From Tissierellales bacterium (GTDB lineage Bacteria; Bacillota; Clostridia; Tissierellales; Sedimentibacteraceae): 64,000 bases of DNA. The stretch covers positions 1 to 64,000 of the forward strand of contig JAHDQO010000016.1 of NCBI GenBank assembly GCA_018433765.1. The letters run 5' to 3'. Below, one piece after another: positions 56,405 through 63,816 of the stretch. The position numbers and the translations under genes were made by a program. Positions within the stretch are counted from its first letter, which is position 1; the number at the start of each line of letters is the position of its first letter. The notes under the pieces were generated by a model. It did not search any database and was not told the origin of the DNA. It worked only from the letters and a program-made list of their open reading frames with translations.

Positions 56405-56538
56405 ATTTAGATCTTTCGACTCCGCTTTGCTCTGCTCAAGATGACTATTATCAGTAATTTTAAAAAATAAGTAACAAAAAATCTCTTTTAGTTTCTTAAT
56501 AACTATCCTCAATTTACAACTTATTATTAACAGTTCAC
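56405..56538. repeat. Dispersed-repeat fragment in the cmr4-cmr5 gap
   Basis: The gap 56336-56538 carries a GC-rich stretch at 56410-56445 (atctttcgactccgctttg, then ctctgctcaagatgac). It resembles the widespread intergenic element whose other strand reads gtcatcttgagc, gaagcggag, tcgaaagatc. The rest of the gap is AT-rich. It is the only sizeable break in the operon and looks like an insertion. Confidence 0.6.
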
Positions 56539-57450
56539 TTATACTTTTAATAACTTTATAAAACCTTTTCCAATGGTTCCATTTCCTCCAACTTGAAAAT
56601 AATTTTCTTTTTCTAAAAATTTACTAAATTCATTTAAATCATTTAAATCATTTAAACCATTATTGGCTTTACTTTCTTTAAATTCTTCTCTTGCTAAGGC
56701 AATGAAGTATAGAATTGATTCAGCTGGTAAATATTCTTCTTGGAATAATGCAGTTCCTTTAGCAACTCCTGTTTCAATATCTATTTTATTTCTAGTAATT
56801 ATTTCTGTGTACATAGATACCATGTCTATAAAATCTTCGTCTGATAAAATTAATACTCTTTTGATATTTTCTTTTAATAAATGCTCAAAAGTTCCTTTAA
56901 AACTATTTATAAATTTTTCTTTTAGTTCTATATTAGGATTTTTTGCAATATATTCATATTCTTCTAAATACATTTTTTCATCATTCTTATTATCTTTAAA
57001 AGATAAATATTCACCTGTATCTAGTGGAATACATTTTTCTAATTGTTCTATAAAATTACTTAATTTAATCCTATTTTGATCATTTGTACAAGTAAATTCT
57101 AAATCATCATAATATCTTTTTAATACAAACGGACAAGTTATTAATGAGTAAACGTTAATTGCTGACCTTACTGGAAAAAATAACAGTTTAGCGTCTGTAA
57201 TAGAAATTATACTTGCTTTATCATTATCTTTATCCTTACCCAATAGCCTTTCTATATTAACTCTTTCCCCATTATTTGCAATTAATAACTGCTGCTTAAT
57301 TGAACCTTTAAGGCTTGATGCTTCTATTTTTGGTATATTGGTATGGCTTTCTCTTTGAATAGGCATATCTACTATACCTAAATCTTGTCCTGTTCCTGCG
57401 TGAATTGGTGTTACTGCTTTAAAATAAAAAGTTTCAGCGTTTTTGTACAT
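56539..57450 (-). CDS. cmr4: Cmr4, backbone ribonuclease subunit
   Basis: 303 residues. FYFKAVTPIHAGTGQDLGIVDMPIQRESHTNIPKIEASSLKGSIKQQ is the Cmr4 start; its key parts are PIHAGTG, the PIQRE (IQRE with catalytic Asp nearby at DMPIQR) and ASSLKGSI. LLFFPVRS follows. GGNGTIGKGF closes the protein. Cmr4 copies form the spine and cleave target RNA every six nt, using the Asp of the IVDMP loop. It starts 4 nt after the CARF-nuclease stop and uses a GGAGGATTAATATA site inside that gene's end. Confidence 0.95.
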   Translation of the reverse strand: MYKNAETFYFKAVTPIHAGTGQDLGIVDMPIQRESHTNIPKIEASSLKGSIKQQLLIANNGERVNIERLLGKDKDNDKASIISITDAKLLFFPVRSAINVYSLITCPFVLKRYYDDLEFTCTNDQNRIKLSNFIEQLEKCIPLDTGEYLSFKDNKNDEKMYLEEYEYIAKNPNIELKEKFINSFKGTFEHLLKENIKRVLILSDEDFIDMVSMYTEIITRNKIDIETGVAKGTALFQEEYLPAESILYFIALAREEFKESKANNGLNDLNDLNEFSKFLEKENYFQVGGNGTIGKGFIKLLKV

Positions 57451-57454
57451 TATA

Positions 57455-58870
57455 TTAATCCTCCATTCTGTTTAATACTTTTTTTATTTTTTCTTCTATT
57501 TTATCTAATCCCCAAATTTCGAGTCCTGCTCTTGCTCCAGATTTAACAGCTGATTTGATATTATCATAATAGGTTTTATCTAGTTCGTTTAAACTACCTA
57601 TCTCGCTTTCTAAAAGAGGTGTCATCAGTATTGGCAGTCCAAATACACCTGATACAGAATACGTTGTAAATCTGTGACTTTTTGAATTATCCCCACTCAT
57701 ACCTCCAGATTTACATTCAAAATTGATAACTTGTCCAGAATTAGTTAATAGTACAACATCTAATTCATCTAAGACAGTATCATCTATGATTACATCATTA
57801 TCATTAGTACGTGATTTATGTTTTATTTTATAATTTAGATGAAGTGCATTTAACTTACTTTCCTCATTAATTACATTGTAATAATCTTCTATAGCTTGTT
57901 TAAGTTTATATCCTACTACTTGTTCAAGCAGCCATCCTGCAGGATAATTGCTTTTTATTTCTTTTGTTATTACACCAGTATCTTCATTATCACCAGTTAA
58001 TTTTTGTATCAAAGTCTTTATAACTTCCTTTCTTAGATTATCCTTTTCCTCTTTTATGAAATTAGTTAATATTAATATGTCTCTATAGCTGATTTCTTCT
58101 ATTTCATCAATTTTTATTTTGTCTGTATATTTAAAATCTTTTAGTGTTTTACTTTTACTTTCATCTTTTATTACAACTTTAAATTCATCAATTTTTATAC
58201 ATTCTTTACTTATTAATTTTTTATAAATCTCATTATAAATTTTACTTTTTATTTTTACTTCATCATTATCATCTTTTTTTAATAAATTTATATTATTTCC
58301 ACATTGTTTGCTTATTGTTCTAAAACCACATAAATTAAGAGCAATTTCTAAATCAAGATTGTCGCAATAATAATCTTTATTTTCTAAAACACTTATGCCA
58401 TTTTTATTATCTTCTAATTTAAATCTGAGTAATTTGTGTGTATTTCCCTCTAGATAGTAGAACTCATCATTAGTTCTATTTTTCTCTCTGCATACATTTA
58501 TTATATTGACTAAAAGCGGTCTTTGCCCTCCTGTAATATGCCATATTATTTTTTCATCGTTATTCAAATCTAGAATTTTCTTTTTATCTTTATTATCACT
58601 ATTATTATTATAAAAAATTTTTTCTTCAAGCAATTCATTTTGACATATTATTATTTCTTCAAATTTAATATTAGAATATTTTTTATTAATAACATTTTTT
58701 AAATTTTCATCCCAAAACTTGTTTTTCATCATTTCATTTTTATTTTCATCATCATCTATGGTAATATTAACAATCTTACTAATATTATTGTTAAATTTGT
58801 CTATCATCATATAATTTGTTATTTGATTTAGTGTAGAACATATTACTAATACAACTTTTTCATCACTCAT
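57455..58870 (-). CDS. CARF-domain PD-(D/E)xK nuclease, Card1/Can2-like (DUF1887)
   Basis: 471 residues. Residues 1-160 form a CARF sensor (VVLVICSTLNQITNYMMIDK; IWHITGGQRPLLVNIINV near 109-126), expected to bind cyclic oligoadenylate made by Cas10. Residues 310-450 form the nuclease: GWLLEQVVG (Glu316), LDELDVVLL (Asp371) and NFECKSG (Glu385, Lys387). This set matches the Card1/Can2 family, which cuts single-stranded DNA, RNA or nicks duplex DNA when activated. The middle (about 185-305) is longer than I expect for the family. Its ATG overlaps the cmr3 stop by 4 nt, so it is part of the operon. Confidence 0.88.
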   Translation of the reverse strand: MSDEKVVLVICSTLNQITNYMMIDKFNNNISKIVNITIDDDENKNEMMKNKFWDENLKNVINKKYSNIKFEEIIICQNELLEEKIFYNNNSDNKDKKKILDLNNDEKIIWHITGGQRPLLVNIINVCREKNRTNDEFYYLEGNTHKLLRFKLEDNKNGISVLENKDYYCDNLDLEIALNLCGFRTISKQCGNNINLLKKDDNDEVKIKSKIYNEIYKKLISKECIKIDEFKVVIKDESKSKTLKDFKYTDKIKIDEIEEISYRDILILTNFIKEEKDNLRKEVIKTLIQKLTGDNEDTGVITKEIKSNYPAGWLLEQVVGYKLKQAIEDYYNVINEESKLNALHLNYKIKHKSRTNDNDVIIDDTVLDELDVVLLTNSGQVINFECKSGGMSGDNSKSHRFTTYSVSGVFGLPILMTPLLESEIGSLNELDKTYYDNIKSAVKSGARAGLEIWGLDKIEEKIKKVLNRMED

Positions 58871-59958
58871 CTAAAAAATCCTCCCCATATATCCTCTTCT
58901 AAAGGAATTATCAAAAATTTATTAAATCCTCTATAATTTTCATAATTAAAATATTCGTTTAATTCTTTTTTAATTTCTTCAATGCCAATACTTTCTTTTG
59001 CTTCTATTATAGCTGTACTTCCAGCAGGTAACATTCTTTTCATAGTCTTTGGTTTTAATTTCTTTACATCAAATCCGCCTATGTATTTAGGCTTATCATT
59101 AGCAAGACCTATTATTGAAAATATTTTATTTTTAGTTTCTTCAAAATTCAAATAAGTTGGAGTAGTAAACACTACTTTGAAATAACTGGAATTTTTATTC
59201 TTATAATATGTATTAAATTCATTTAACCAAGTAAATCCGGATATTGTATCTTTGTCTATAAGTTCATATTTTGCAGCTTTGCTTTCTCCTCCAAGTTTTA
59301 AAAATCCTTTTTCTTCAATGTTTATATCATGATTTTTTATTTCAAATTCAATTAAATAATGCCAATTTTTATGAGTAAACCTTGTAAATTCTTGATTGAA
59401 CAACATACTATCTTCCACATTCTTATTTTTGTAGTCTATTTTTATTCCAGTTTTATATGATTTTGAAAATAAATCTTCTTCATTACAGAGGTTTATTCCA
59501 TAAACATTGTTATTTGAATATATGTGAGTAAAATCATACATTCTAATCCATTGATTATTGTTCTTTTCTATTTCAGCATTTTTAGGATTTTCAAGGATTA
59601 GAGGAAATACTGATATAGAGGTAGATATTTTGTTTCGTTTAAATTTACCTATTATTAATCTTCCTGTTTTCTTTTTAAAGATATCTTTAGGTGCTTTCAT
59701 ATATAGTTCTGTTTTGTCTGAATTGTACAAATATATACTTTTAATTAATAAATAATCATCTAATTCTGAATTATTATTACCCATAAAAGTTTTTCTGAAT
59801 TCTTCATTTTGTGCAAGCATTGTTGTAAAAATCGAACCATAAAAAACAGATGGATTTGGCATGTTATCTGATTTTAACCAATTTGTTGTTTTATAATCAA
59901 AAGTCATACCATTTCTAAAAAACAAATTATCTATTGGTGTTATTTTCATTACTGCCAC
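58867..59958 (-). CDS. cmr3: Cmr3, crRNA 5'-handle-binding subunit
   Basis: About 363 residues. ITPIDNLFFRNGMTFDYKTT is the Cmr3 signature (PxDxxFFRxG). Later LKLGGESKAAKYELID and KPKTMKRMLPAGSTAIIEAK, then GGFDVKK, are also typical. It binds Cas10 and the crRNA handle. Start choice: AGGGGGTGAT is followed four nt later by GTG (59958); an ATG at 59949 also fits, while the first in-frame GTG (59967) lies in the ribosome site. Overlaps cas10 by about 30 nt. Confidence 0.93.
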   Translation of the reverse strand: MAVMKITPIDNLFFRNGMTFDYKTTNWLKSDNMPNPSVFYGSIFTTMLAQNEEFRKTFMGNNNSELDDYLLIKSIYLYNSDKTELYMKAPKDIFKKKTGRLIIGKFKRNKISTSISVFPLILENPKNAEIEKNNNQWIRMYDFTHIYSNNNVYGINLCNEEDLFSKSYKTGIKIDYKNKNVEDSMLFNQEFTRFTHKNWHYLIEFEIKNHDINIEEKGFLKLGGESKAAKYELIDKDTISGFTWLNEFNTYYKNKNSSYFKVVFTTPTYLNFEETKNKIFSIIGLANDKPKYIGGFDVKKLKPKTMKRMLPAGSTAIIEAKESIGIEEIKKELNEYFNYENYRGFNKFLIIPLEEDIWGGFFR

Positions 59959-61684
59959 AAATATCACCCCCTAAATTCATTCTTGTCATATTTTCGATTA
60001 TATACAATAGTCCTAAAAAATTATCAAAATTGATATTTACTTCTTTTTCTCTCTCGATCTGCAATGATAAGAAATATTGTAGGACTTGTACTATATTTTC
60101 ACATTTATCATTTAATTCATTTTTACCTGTTCTATTAATTAACCTTGAAAGTTCTGTTTTCATAATAAATATAAACTCTGTATGTGCATCTAAATCATTT
60201 TTCATATTGAATTTTTTAAACATATCTGCAAACTTGTTTATAAATGACAATGATGTATTGGATGATTTTTTCAAAGAATTCATTTCTAATAATAACTCAT
60301 GGAATTTTTCATATTTTTTATTTTTATTCTGCATATAAAAAGATATATCTTTTCCGCTTTTTTTAAGTATAGATATTATAAATCCGTTTTTTTCTTTATC
60401 TTCATAAATTCTTTTTACTTTATCTAAATCATTATGTGATTTTTCTATTACTTCACTTAACGGGTTTTTATAATGTGATATAACTATTCCTAAACTATAA
60501 GAAATATTTTTAAATTTAGTGTTTTCGAATATTTCTACAAAAGATTTTTTAATACTATCAACAACTTCTTTTATGCTTTCGATACTAGTTAAAGCTAAAA
60601 AATCATCTCCACCAGAATATACTATTTCAACTTCATTTATACCTTCTTTTATAGTTTCATCATTTTTAAATTTACTGTATATTTTTTTGTTAATCTTATT
60701 TGATAGTTTGGTTAAAGCTTCAGATAAATTTTTTTGATATTCTTTTAATTTTTCATTATCCTCTTTTTCTTTAAATCTGCTGCTCAACCATTTTCCTAAA
60801 TTATCTATATCGTATTTAATTAATGCATACTCCTTATTTGGTTTGGGTATATCATTATTTTTATCTTTAAATAACTCATCTTCATATATTTCTTCTAATT
60901 TTTCTTCATCTAGCTCGTTTAATTTCGAATTTCGAATTTCTGTATTTTTTAAAAATCCTTTATACTTTTTAAACCATGAGCTTACAGCAATATTTATTAA
61001 GGAAGGAATATTGTCTTCATTGTTAAATATTCTTTTGTAATAACAAACAGCACACAATTTTTCACTACCTTTTAAATTATATTGTTTAAGTTCAATTGTA
61101 CTTTTATCTGAATATTTATGTTTATTGTCTTCATCCTCATTTTTATTTACAAATAGACTGTTCCTAATACCACATATTGTACATTTATGTCCTTCTTCCT
61201 CTAGATTTGAATAGATTCGAGTGTTTTTTATATTACTTATTAAATTTACTATCTTTTCGTATCGATCTTTATAATCTGCATTATCATTCTCACTATCTAA
61301 GACAGCCCAGCTTACATTGAATAATTCATCTAATTGATTTTTAAATTTATTAATTGATATGAATTCAGGTTTACATGTTCCTATTATTGCTTTAAGAGCC
61401 TGTTCTATATAATTTGATTTAATCTCTTTTATTATTTTTGCTATATCTACATAATTATCTGAATATGCTAATAATGAATTTGTAATACTGCTGTTTTTAT
61501 TATCCTCTTTATTTTCATTTAACTGTGGATATATTATATCAACATTTAAAGCTCTAATTTTTTCAATAACTTTAGTCATAAATTCTTCTATAATATCGCT
61601 TGCATTTTTAAAATCAATGAATTTTCTTGAACTTTTTATAAAATCTTGTACTGAATTTACTGATACATAATATAGATATCTCAC
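59927..61684 (-). CDS. cas10: Cas10/Cmr2 without HD nuclease domain
   Basis: 585 residues, short for Cas10 because the protein begins directly with the first palm region (YYVSVNSVQDFIKSSRKF) and has no HD motif. A zinc site is formed by CTIC (168-171) and CAVC (211-214). The cyclase palm has YDIDNLGKWL near 291 and the intact GGDD motif at 358-361 (VYSGGDDFLAL). It should make cyclic oligoadenylate on target RNA binding but lack HD DNase activity. Starts at GTG with a 4-nt GTGA overlap with cmr1; AGGAGGTGTTAAG precedes it. Confidence 0.95.
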   Translation of the reverse strand: MRYLYYVSVNSVQDFIKSSRKFIDFKNASDIIEEFMTKVIEKIRALNVDIIYPQLNENKEDNKNSSITNSLLAYSDNYVDIAKIIKEIKSNYIEQALKAIIGTCKPEFISINKFKNQLDELFNVSWAVLDSENDNADYKDRYEKIVNLISNIKNTRIYSNLEEEGHKCTICGIRNSLFVNKNEDEDNKHKYSDKSTIELKQYNLKGSEKLCAVCYYKRIFNNEDNIPSLINIAVSSWFKKYKGFLKNTEIRNSKLNELDEEKLEEIYEDELFKDKNNDIPKPNKEYALIKYDIDNLGKWLSSRFKEKEDNEKLKEYQKNLSEALTKLSNKINKKIYSKFKNDETIKEGINEVEIVYSGGDDFLALTSIESIKEVVDSIKKSFVEIFENTKFKNISYSLGIVISHYKNPLSEVIEKSHNDLDKVKRIYEDKEKNGFIISILKKSGKDISFYMQNKNKKYEKFHELLLEMNSLKKSSNTSLSFINKFADMFKKFNMKNDLDAHTEFIFIMKTELSRLINRTGKNELNDKCENIVQVLQYFLSLQIEREKEVNINFDNFLGLLYIIENMTRMNLGGDICGSNENNTNR

Positions 61685-62643
61685 CTTAACACCTCCTCGA
61701 CAAACCTGTCTTTAAACAATGTAATAGTTTTTTCATGACCTTTTAATTTATTTTCTATATCATCTGGTAAAAAAATATCTAATTCAGTAATTACTAAATA
61801 TTTTTGATTATTAAATTCACTAAAAGTTATTATTATTGGTGAAGCAAATCTTGGTTTTATAGTTCCAAATACATGAATATAATCTTCAAAATTTTCATTT
61901 TTTGATTTAACATTATTAAATATTCTTTTTTTATTATTTTTTTTAATTAACTCGTTAATTTCTATTTCAGAAAACTCAGTTATTTTTTTTATATGCAATT
62001 TTCTTATTGTAGGGTATTTTACTTTTTTAGAACTAGTTTTATATAAATCATCAAAGTTTATAGTATTTATATTATTTCCTTTTTCTTTTACTGCTTCTTT
62101 GAAATTTTCTATATTATCAAAATTTATATATTTTTTCTCTTTTTTATTTTTAAATTCTAAAACATTTTTCTCTAAGCAATTAAGATAATCATCAATATAT
62201 CTTAAACTTTGATGTAATTGAGTCTTCAAATCAATATTAAAATCTTGTGTTATTTTAAAAGCACCTTTTCCTCTTCGGCTTCTATTACCAAAACCACCAA
62301 CTATAGATACCAATATTAATAAATTTTCATAAACATTAATTACCTGATTGTCATACGAAATAAATTTAATGATGAAAGATTTGTTCAAGTTATCATTATT
62401 TTCTACAATAATTTTTACAGGAGATTTTTTCTCTGTGTTTCCAAAGATATGTGATTCAAATTTACTTAGATATTTAATTGAGTTAAATCTAAAAATCCTT
62501 CTAAAATAATATCTCATAACTCCTCTAATACTGAAAGAATTAATGTTTTTATTTGCATTATTTATTTTAATTTCAGTTATACCTTCAATATTGTATTCTT
62601 TTTCAATATATTTTGGTTTGTGTTTACTTAAGGCTTGGCTCAT
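61681..62643 (-). CDS. cmr1: Cmr1, type III-B effector subunit
   Basis: 320 residues. INSFSIRGVMRYYFRRIF is the RAMP S-x-R-G-x-x-R-x-x-x-R motif, and VGGFGNRSRRGKGAF is the G-rich loop, both diagnostic of Cmr1. It lacks the usual N-terminal PxWTGG start and begins SKHKPKYIEKEYNIEGITEIKI. With Cmr6 it holds the 3' end of the crRNA. First gene of the operon. GAGAGGTAATAGTT precedes the ATG. Confidence 0.92.
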   Translation of the reverse strand: MSQALSKHKPKYIEKEYNIEGITEIKINNANKNINSFSIRGVMRYYFRRIFRFNSIKYLSKFESHIFGNTEKKSPVKIIVENNDNLNKSFIIKFISYDNQVINVYENLLILVSIVGGFGNRSRRGKGAFKITQDFNIDLKTQLHQSLRYIDDYLNCLEKNVLEFKNKKEKKYINFDNIENFKEAVKEKGNNINTINFDDLYKTSSKKVKYPTIRKLHIKKITEFSEIEINELIKKNNKKRIFNNVKSKNENFEDYIHVFGTIKPRFASPIIITFSEFNNQKYLVITELDIFLPDDIENKLKGHEKTITLFKDRFVEEVLR

Positions 62644-62917
62644 AACTATTACCTCTCATCTTAAAATTTTAAATTACAACAAGATTAATAAGCTGTAATA
62701 CAATTATAAATACAGCAATAATTTTCTTTTATATGCTATGTGTGGTTTGTATGTTAATATTAATTATTTATGTTATATTATGTATAATTATATAACTTAA
62801 GGAAGGTAAAAGCAAGTAATATTAATAAAGAGAGCATATCAATTTATTATTAAAATATATAATTTTTTTGATAAAAGTTTATTATCTATAATCTTTATTA
62901 TATTCTCAAAACAGCTA

Positions 62918-62966
62918 TTGACTTTTGGATAACAAAAGTGTTATATTTATGTTAGCCAAAAGTCAA
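62918..62966 (+). promoter_or_regulatory. Promoter and nested inverted repeats of the RHH gene
   Basis: -35 TTGACT (62918-62923), 17 nt, -10 TTATAT (62941-62946). Two inverted repeats are nested here: TTGACTTTTGG (62918-62928) with CCAAAAGTCAA (62956-62966), and ATAACA/TGTTAT with a 4-nt centre (62929-62944) inside the promoter spacer. The outer right arm ends where the ribosome site AAGGAGGTG begins. An RHH autoregulatory operator is the likely meaning; an RNA hairpin is also possible. Confidence 0.72.
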
Positions 62967-62978
62967 GGAGGTGAATTA

Positions 62979-63152
62979 TTGGCTAAAAATAAAATGGGTC
63001 GTCCAACTAATAGTCCTAAAACTTTAAGAGTCACAGCAAGAGTTGATGAAAAGGTTTATAACATTTTATATGAATATTGTGAAAAAAATAATATTTCAAT
63101 AGCCGAAGGAGTAAGACAAGCAATAATAAAGTTGAATGACCATAAAAAGTAA
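62979..63152 (+). CDS. Ribbon-helix-helix DNA-binding protein
   Basis: 57 residues from the TTG at 62979, picked because AAGGAGGTG lies five nt upstream; an in-frame ATG at 62925 lies inside the promoter. MGRPTNSPKTLRVTARVDEK gives the beta-strand (RVTARV) and VYNILYEYCEKNNISIAEGVRQAIIKL the two helices of an RHH/CopG fold. The MGRPTxxPK start is common in small regulators of phages, plasmids and integrative elements. Autoregulation is suggested by the promoter repeats. With the next gene it forms the only plus-strand block in the CRISPR region. Confidence 0.83.
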   Translation: MAKNKMGRPTNSPKTLRVTARVDEKVYNILYEYCEKNNISIAEGVRQAIIKLNDHKK

Positions 63153-63155
63153 GAA

Positions 63156-63188
63156 AGTGGTGTCTGCCGGTAAGCAAAAAACACCACT
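63156..63188 (+). promoter_or_regulatory. Hairpin between the two island genes
   Basis: AGTGGTGT (63156-63163) pairs with ACACCACT (63181-63188) around a 17-nt loop ending in a run of A. No T-run follows, so it is not a classical terminator; it may be a protein site, an mRNA element or a processing hairpin. A second loose pair, ACTATCA with TGATAGT, follows at about 63200-63245. Confidence 0.5.
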
Positions 63189-63272
63189 CCATAAAACCCA
63201 CTATCAAAGACAGCGGTAAATTTATTATACCTTGTTTGTGATAGTAATTCAAGAATTGGAGGTATAATTTTA

Positions 63273-63560
63273 ATGGAAAATTTTAAATATCATTTTGATG
63301 ACTTTACATTTGCAATGTATAATATGGCATATATTCATTTTACAGAAACTGATAAAGATTATATTGATATAGAGCGATGTCTAAATAATCTTGAAAAAAA
63401 GTTCGACAAATTAATGGACAAGCTTAATAAGGAAGACCAAAGCTTTTTAATTGACTACATAGATAAATTTGGACATAGAGCTTCATGCAATAGTTATGCT
63501 ATGTATTTAGTAGGATATAAGGATTGCGTTAAAGTATTAAAGGAAATCGGTGCAATATAA
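63273..63560 (+). CDS. Small protein of unknown function in the island
   Basis: 95 residues, mainly helical and acidic in the first half. No signal peptide. MENFKYHFDDFTFAMYNMAY, then a helix pair (IERCLNNLEKKFDKLMDKL) and SFLIDYIDKFGHRASCNSYAMYLVGYKDCVKVLKEIG. I do not recognise the family, though the length, the RHH neighbour and GGAGG start resemble small genes of clostridial phages and integrative elements. Positions 63448-63464 are identical to 17 nt of the array 3 spacer at 63847-63880. Confidence 0.72.
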   Translation: MENFKYHFDDFTFAMYNMAYIHFTETDKDYIDIERCLNNLEKKFDKLMDKLNKEDQSFLIDYIDKFGHRASCNSYAMYLVGYKDCVKVLKEIGAI

Positions 63561-63582
63561 GCATAAATAATATATCATGAAT

Positions 63583-63618
63583 TAAAGGAGCCGCTAACTT
63601 TAAGGCTCCTTTATATTT
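63583..63618 (+). terminator. Terminator of the two-gene island
   Basis: TAAAGGAGCC (63583-63592), loop gctaactttaa, GGCTCCTTTA (63604-63613), then TATTT. Perfect 10-bp stem 23 nt after the stop codon. Confidence 0.9.
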
Positions 63619-63647
63619 GCAAAATTGTTTTAAAGTCAAAGTTTCGC

Positions 63648-63677
63648 TATTCACTATATCTTGTGTTAAGGTTCAAA
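63648..63677 (-). repeat. Decayed CRISPR repeat
   Basis: About 24 of 30 positions match the array 2 repeat (kept: tcttgtgttaaggttcaa on the plus strand). The next recognisable repeat starts 140 nt later at 63817. The spacing does not fit a single spacer, so at least one repeat between them has eroded. Confidence 0.7.
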
Positions 63678-63816
63678 GTATAAATTATCTAGTTTACTAC
63701 CTTTATTTCTTGTTTGCAACTACCAAAATAGCCTAATTAAAATACTAGAGCACAAAAAATACTCGCTCATACTTTTCTACTACCGTCTCTACATATAGGT
63801 GCAGTATTATAAAGAA

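Noticed and set aside
57455-58870. Csm6/Csx1-type HEPN ribonuclease
   Set aside because: No RxxxxH HEPN motif is present; the C-terminal half instead has the Asp, Glu-x-Lys set of PD-(D/E)xK nucleases.
62918-62966. Hairpin before the RHH gene as a riboswitch
   Set aside because: The left arm is the -35 box, so most of it would not be transcribed; no known riboswitch consensus is seen.
62979-63560. RHH gene plus next gene as a toxin-antitoxin pair
   Set aside because: The genes are 120 nt apart with a hairpin between, and the second protein has no toxin fold motif that I recognise (RelE, MazF, PIN, HEPN).
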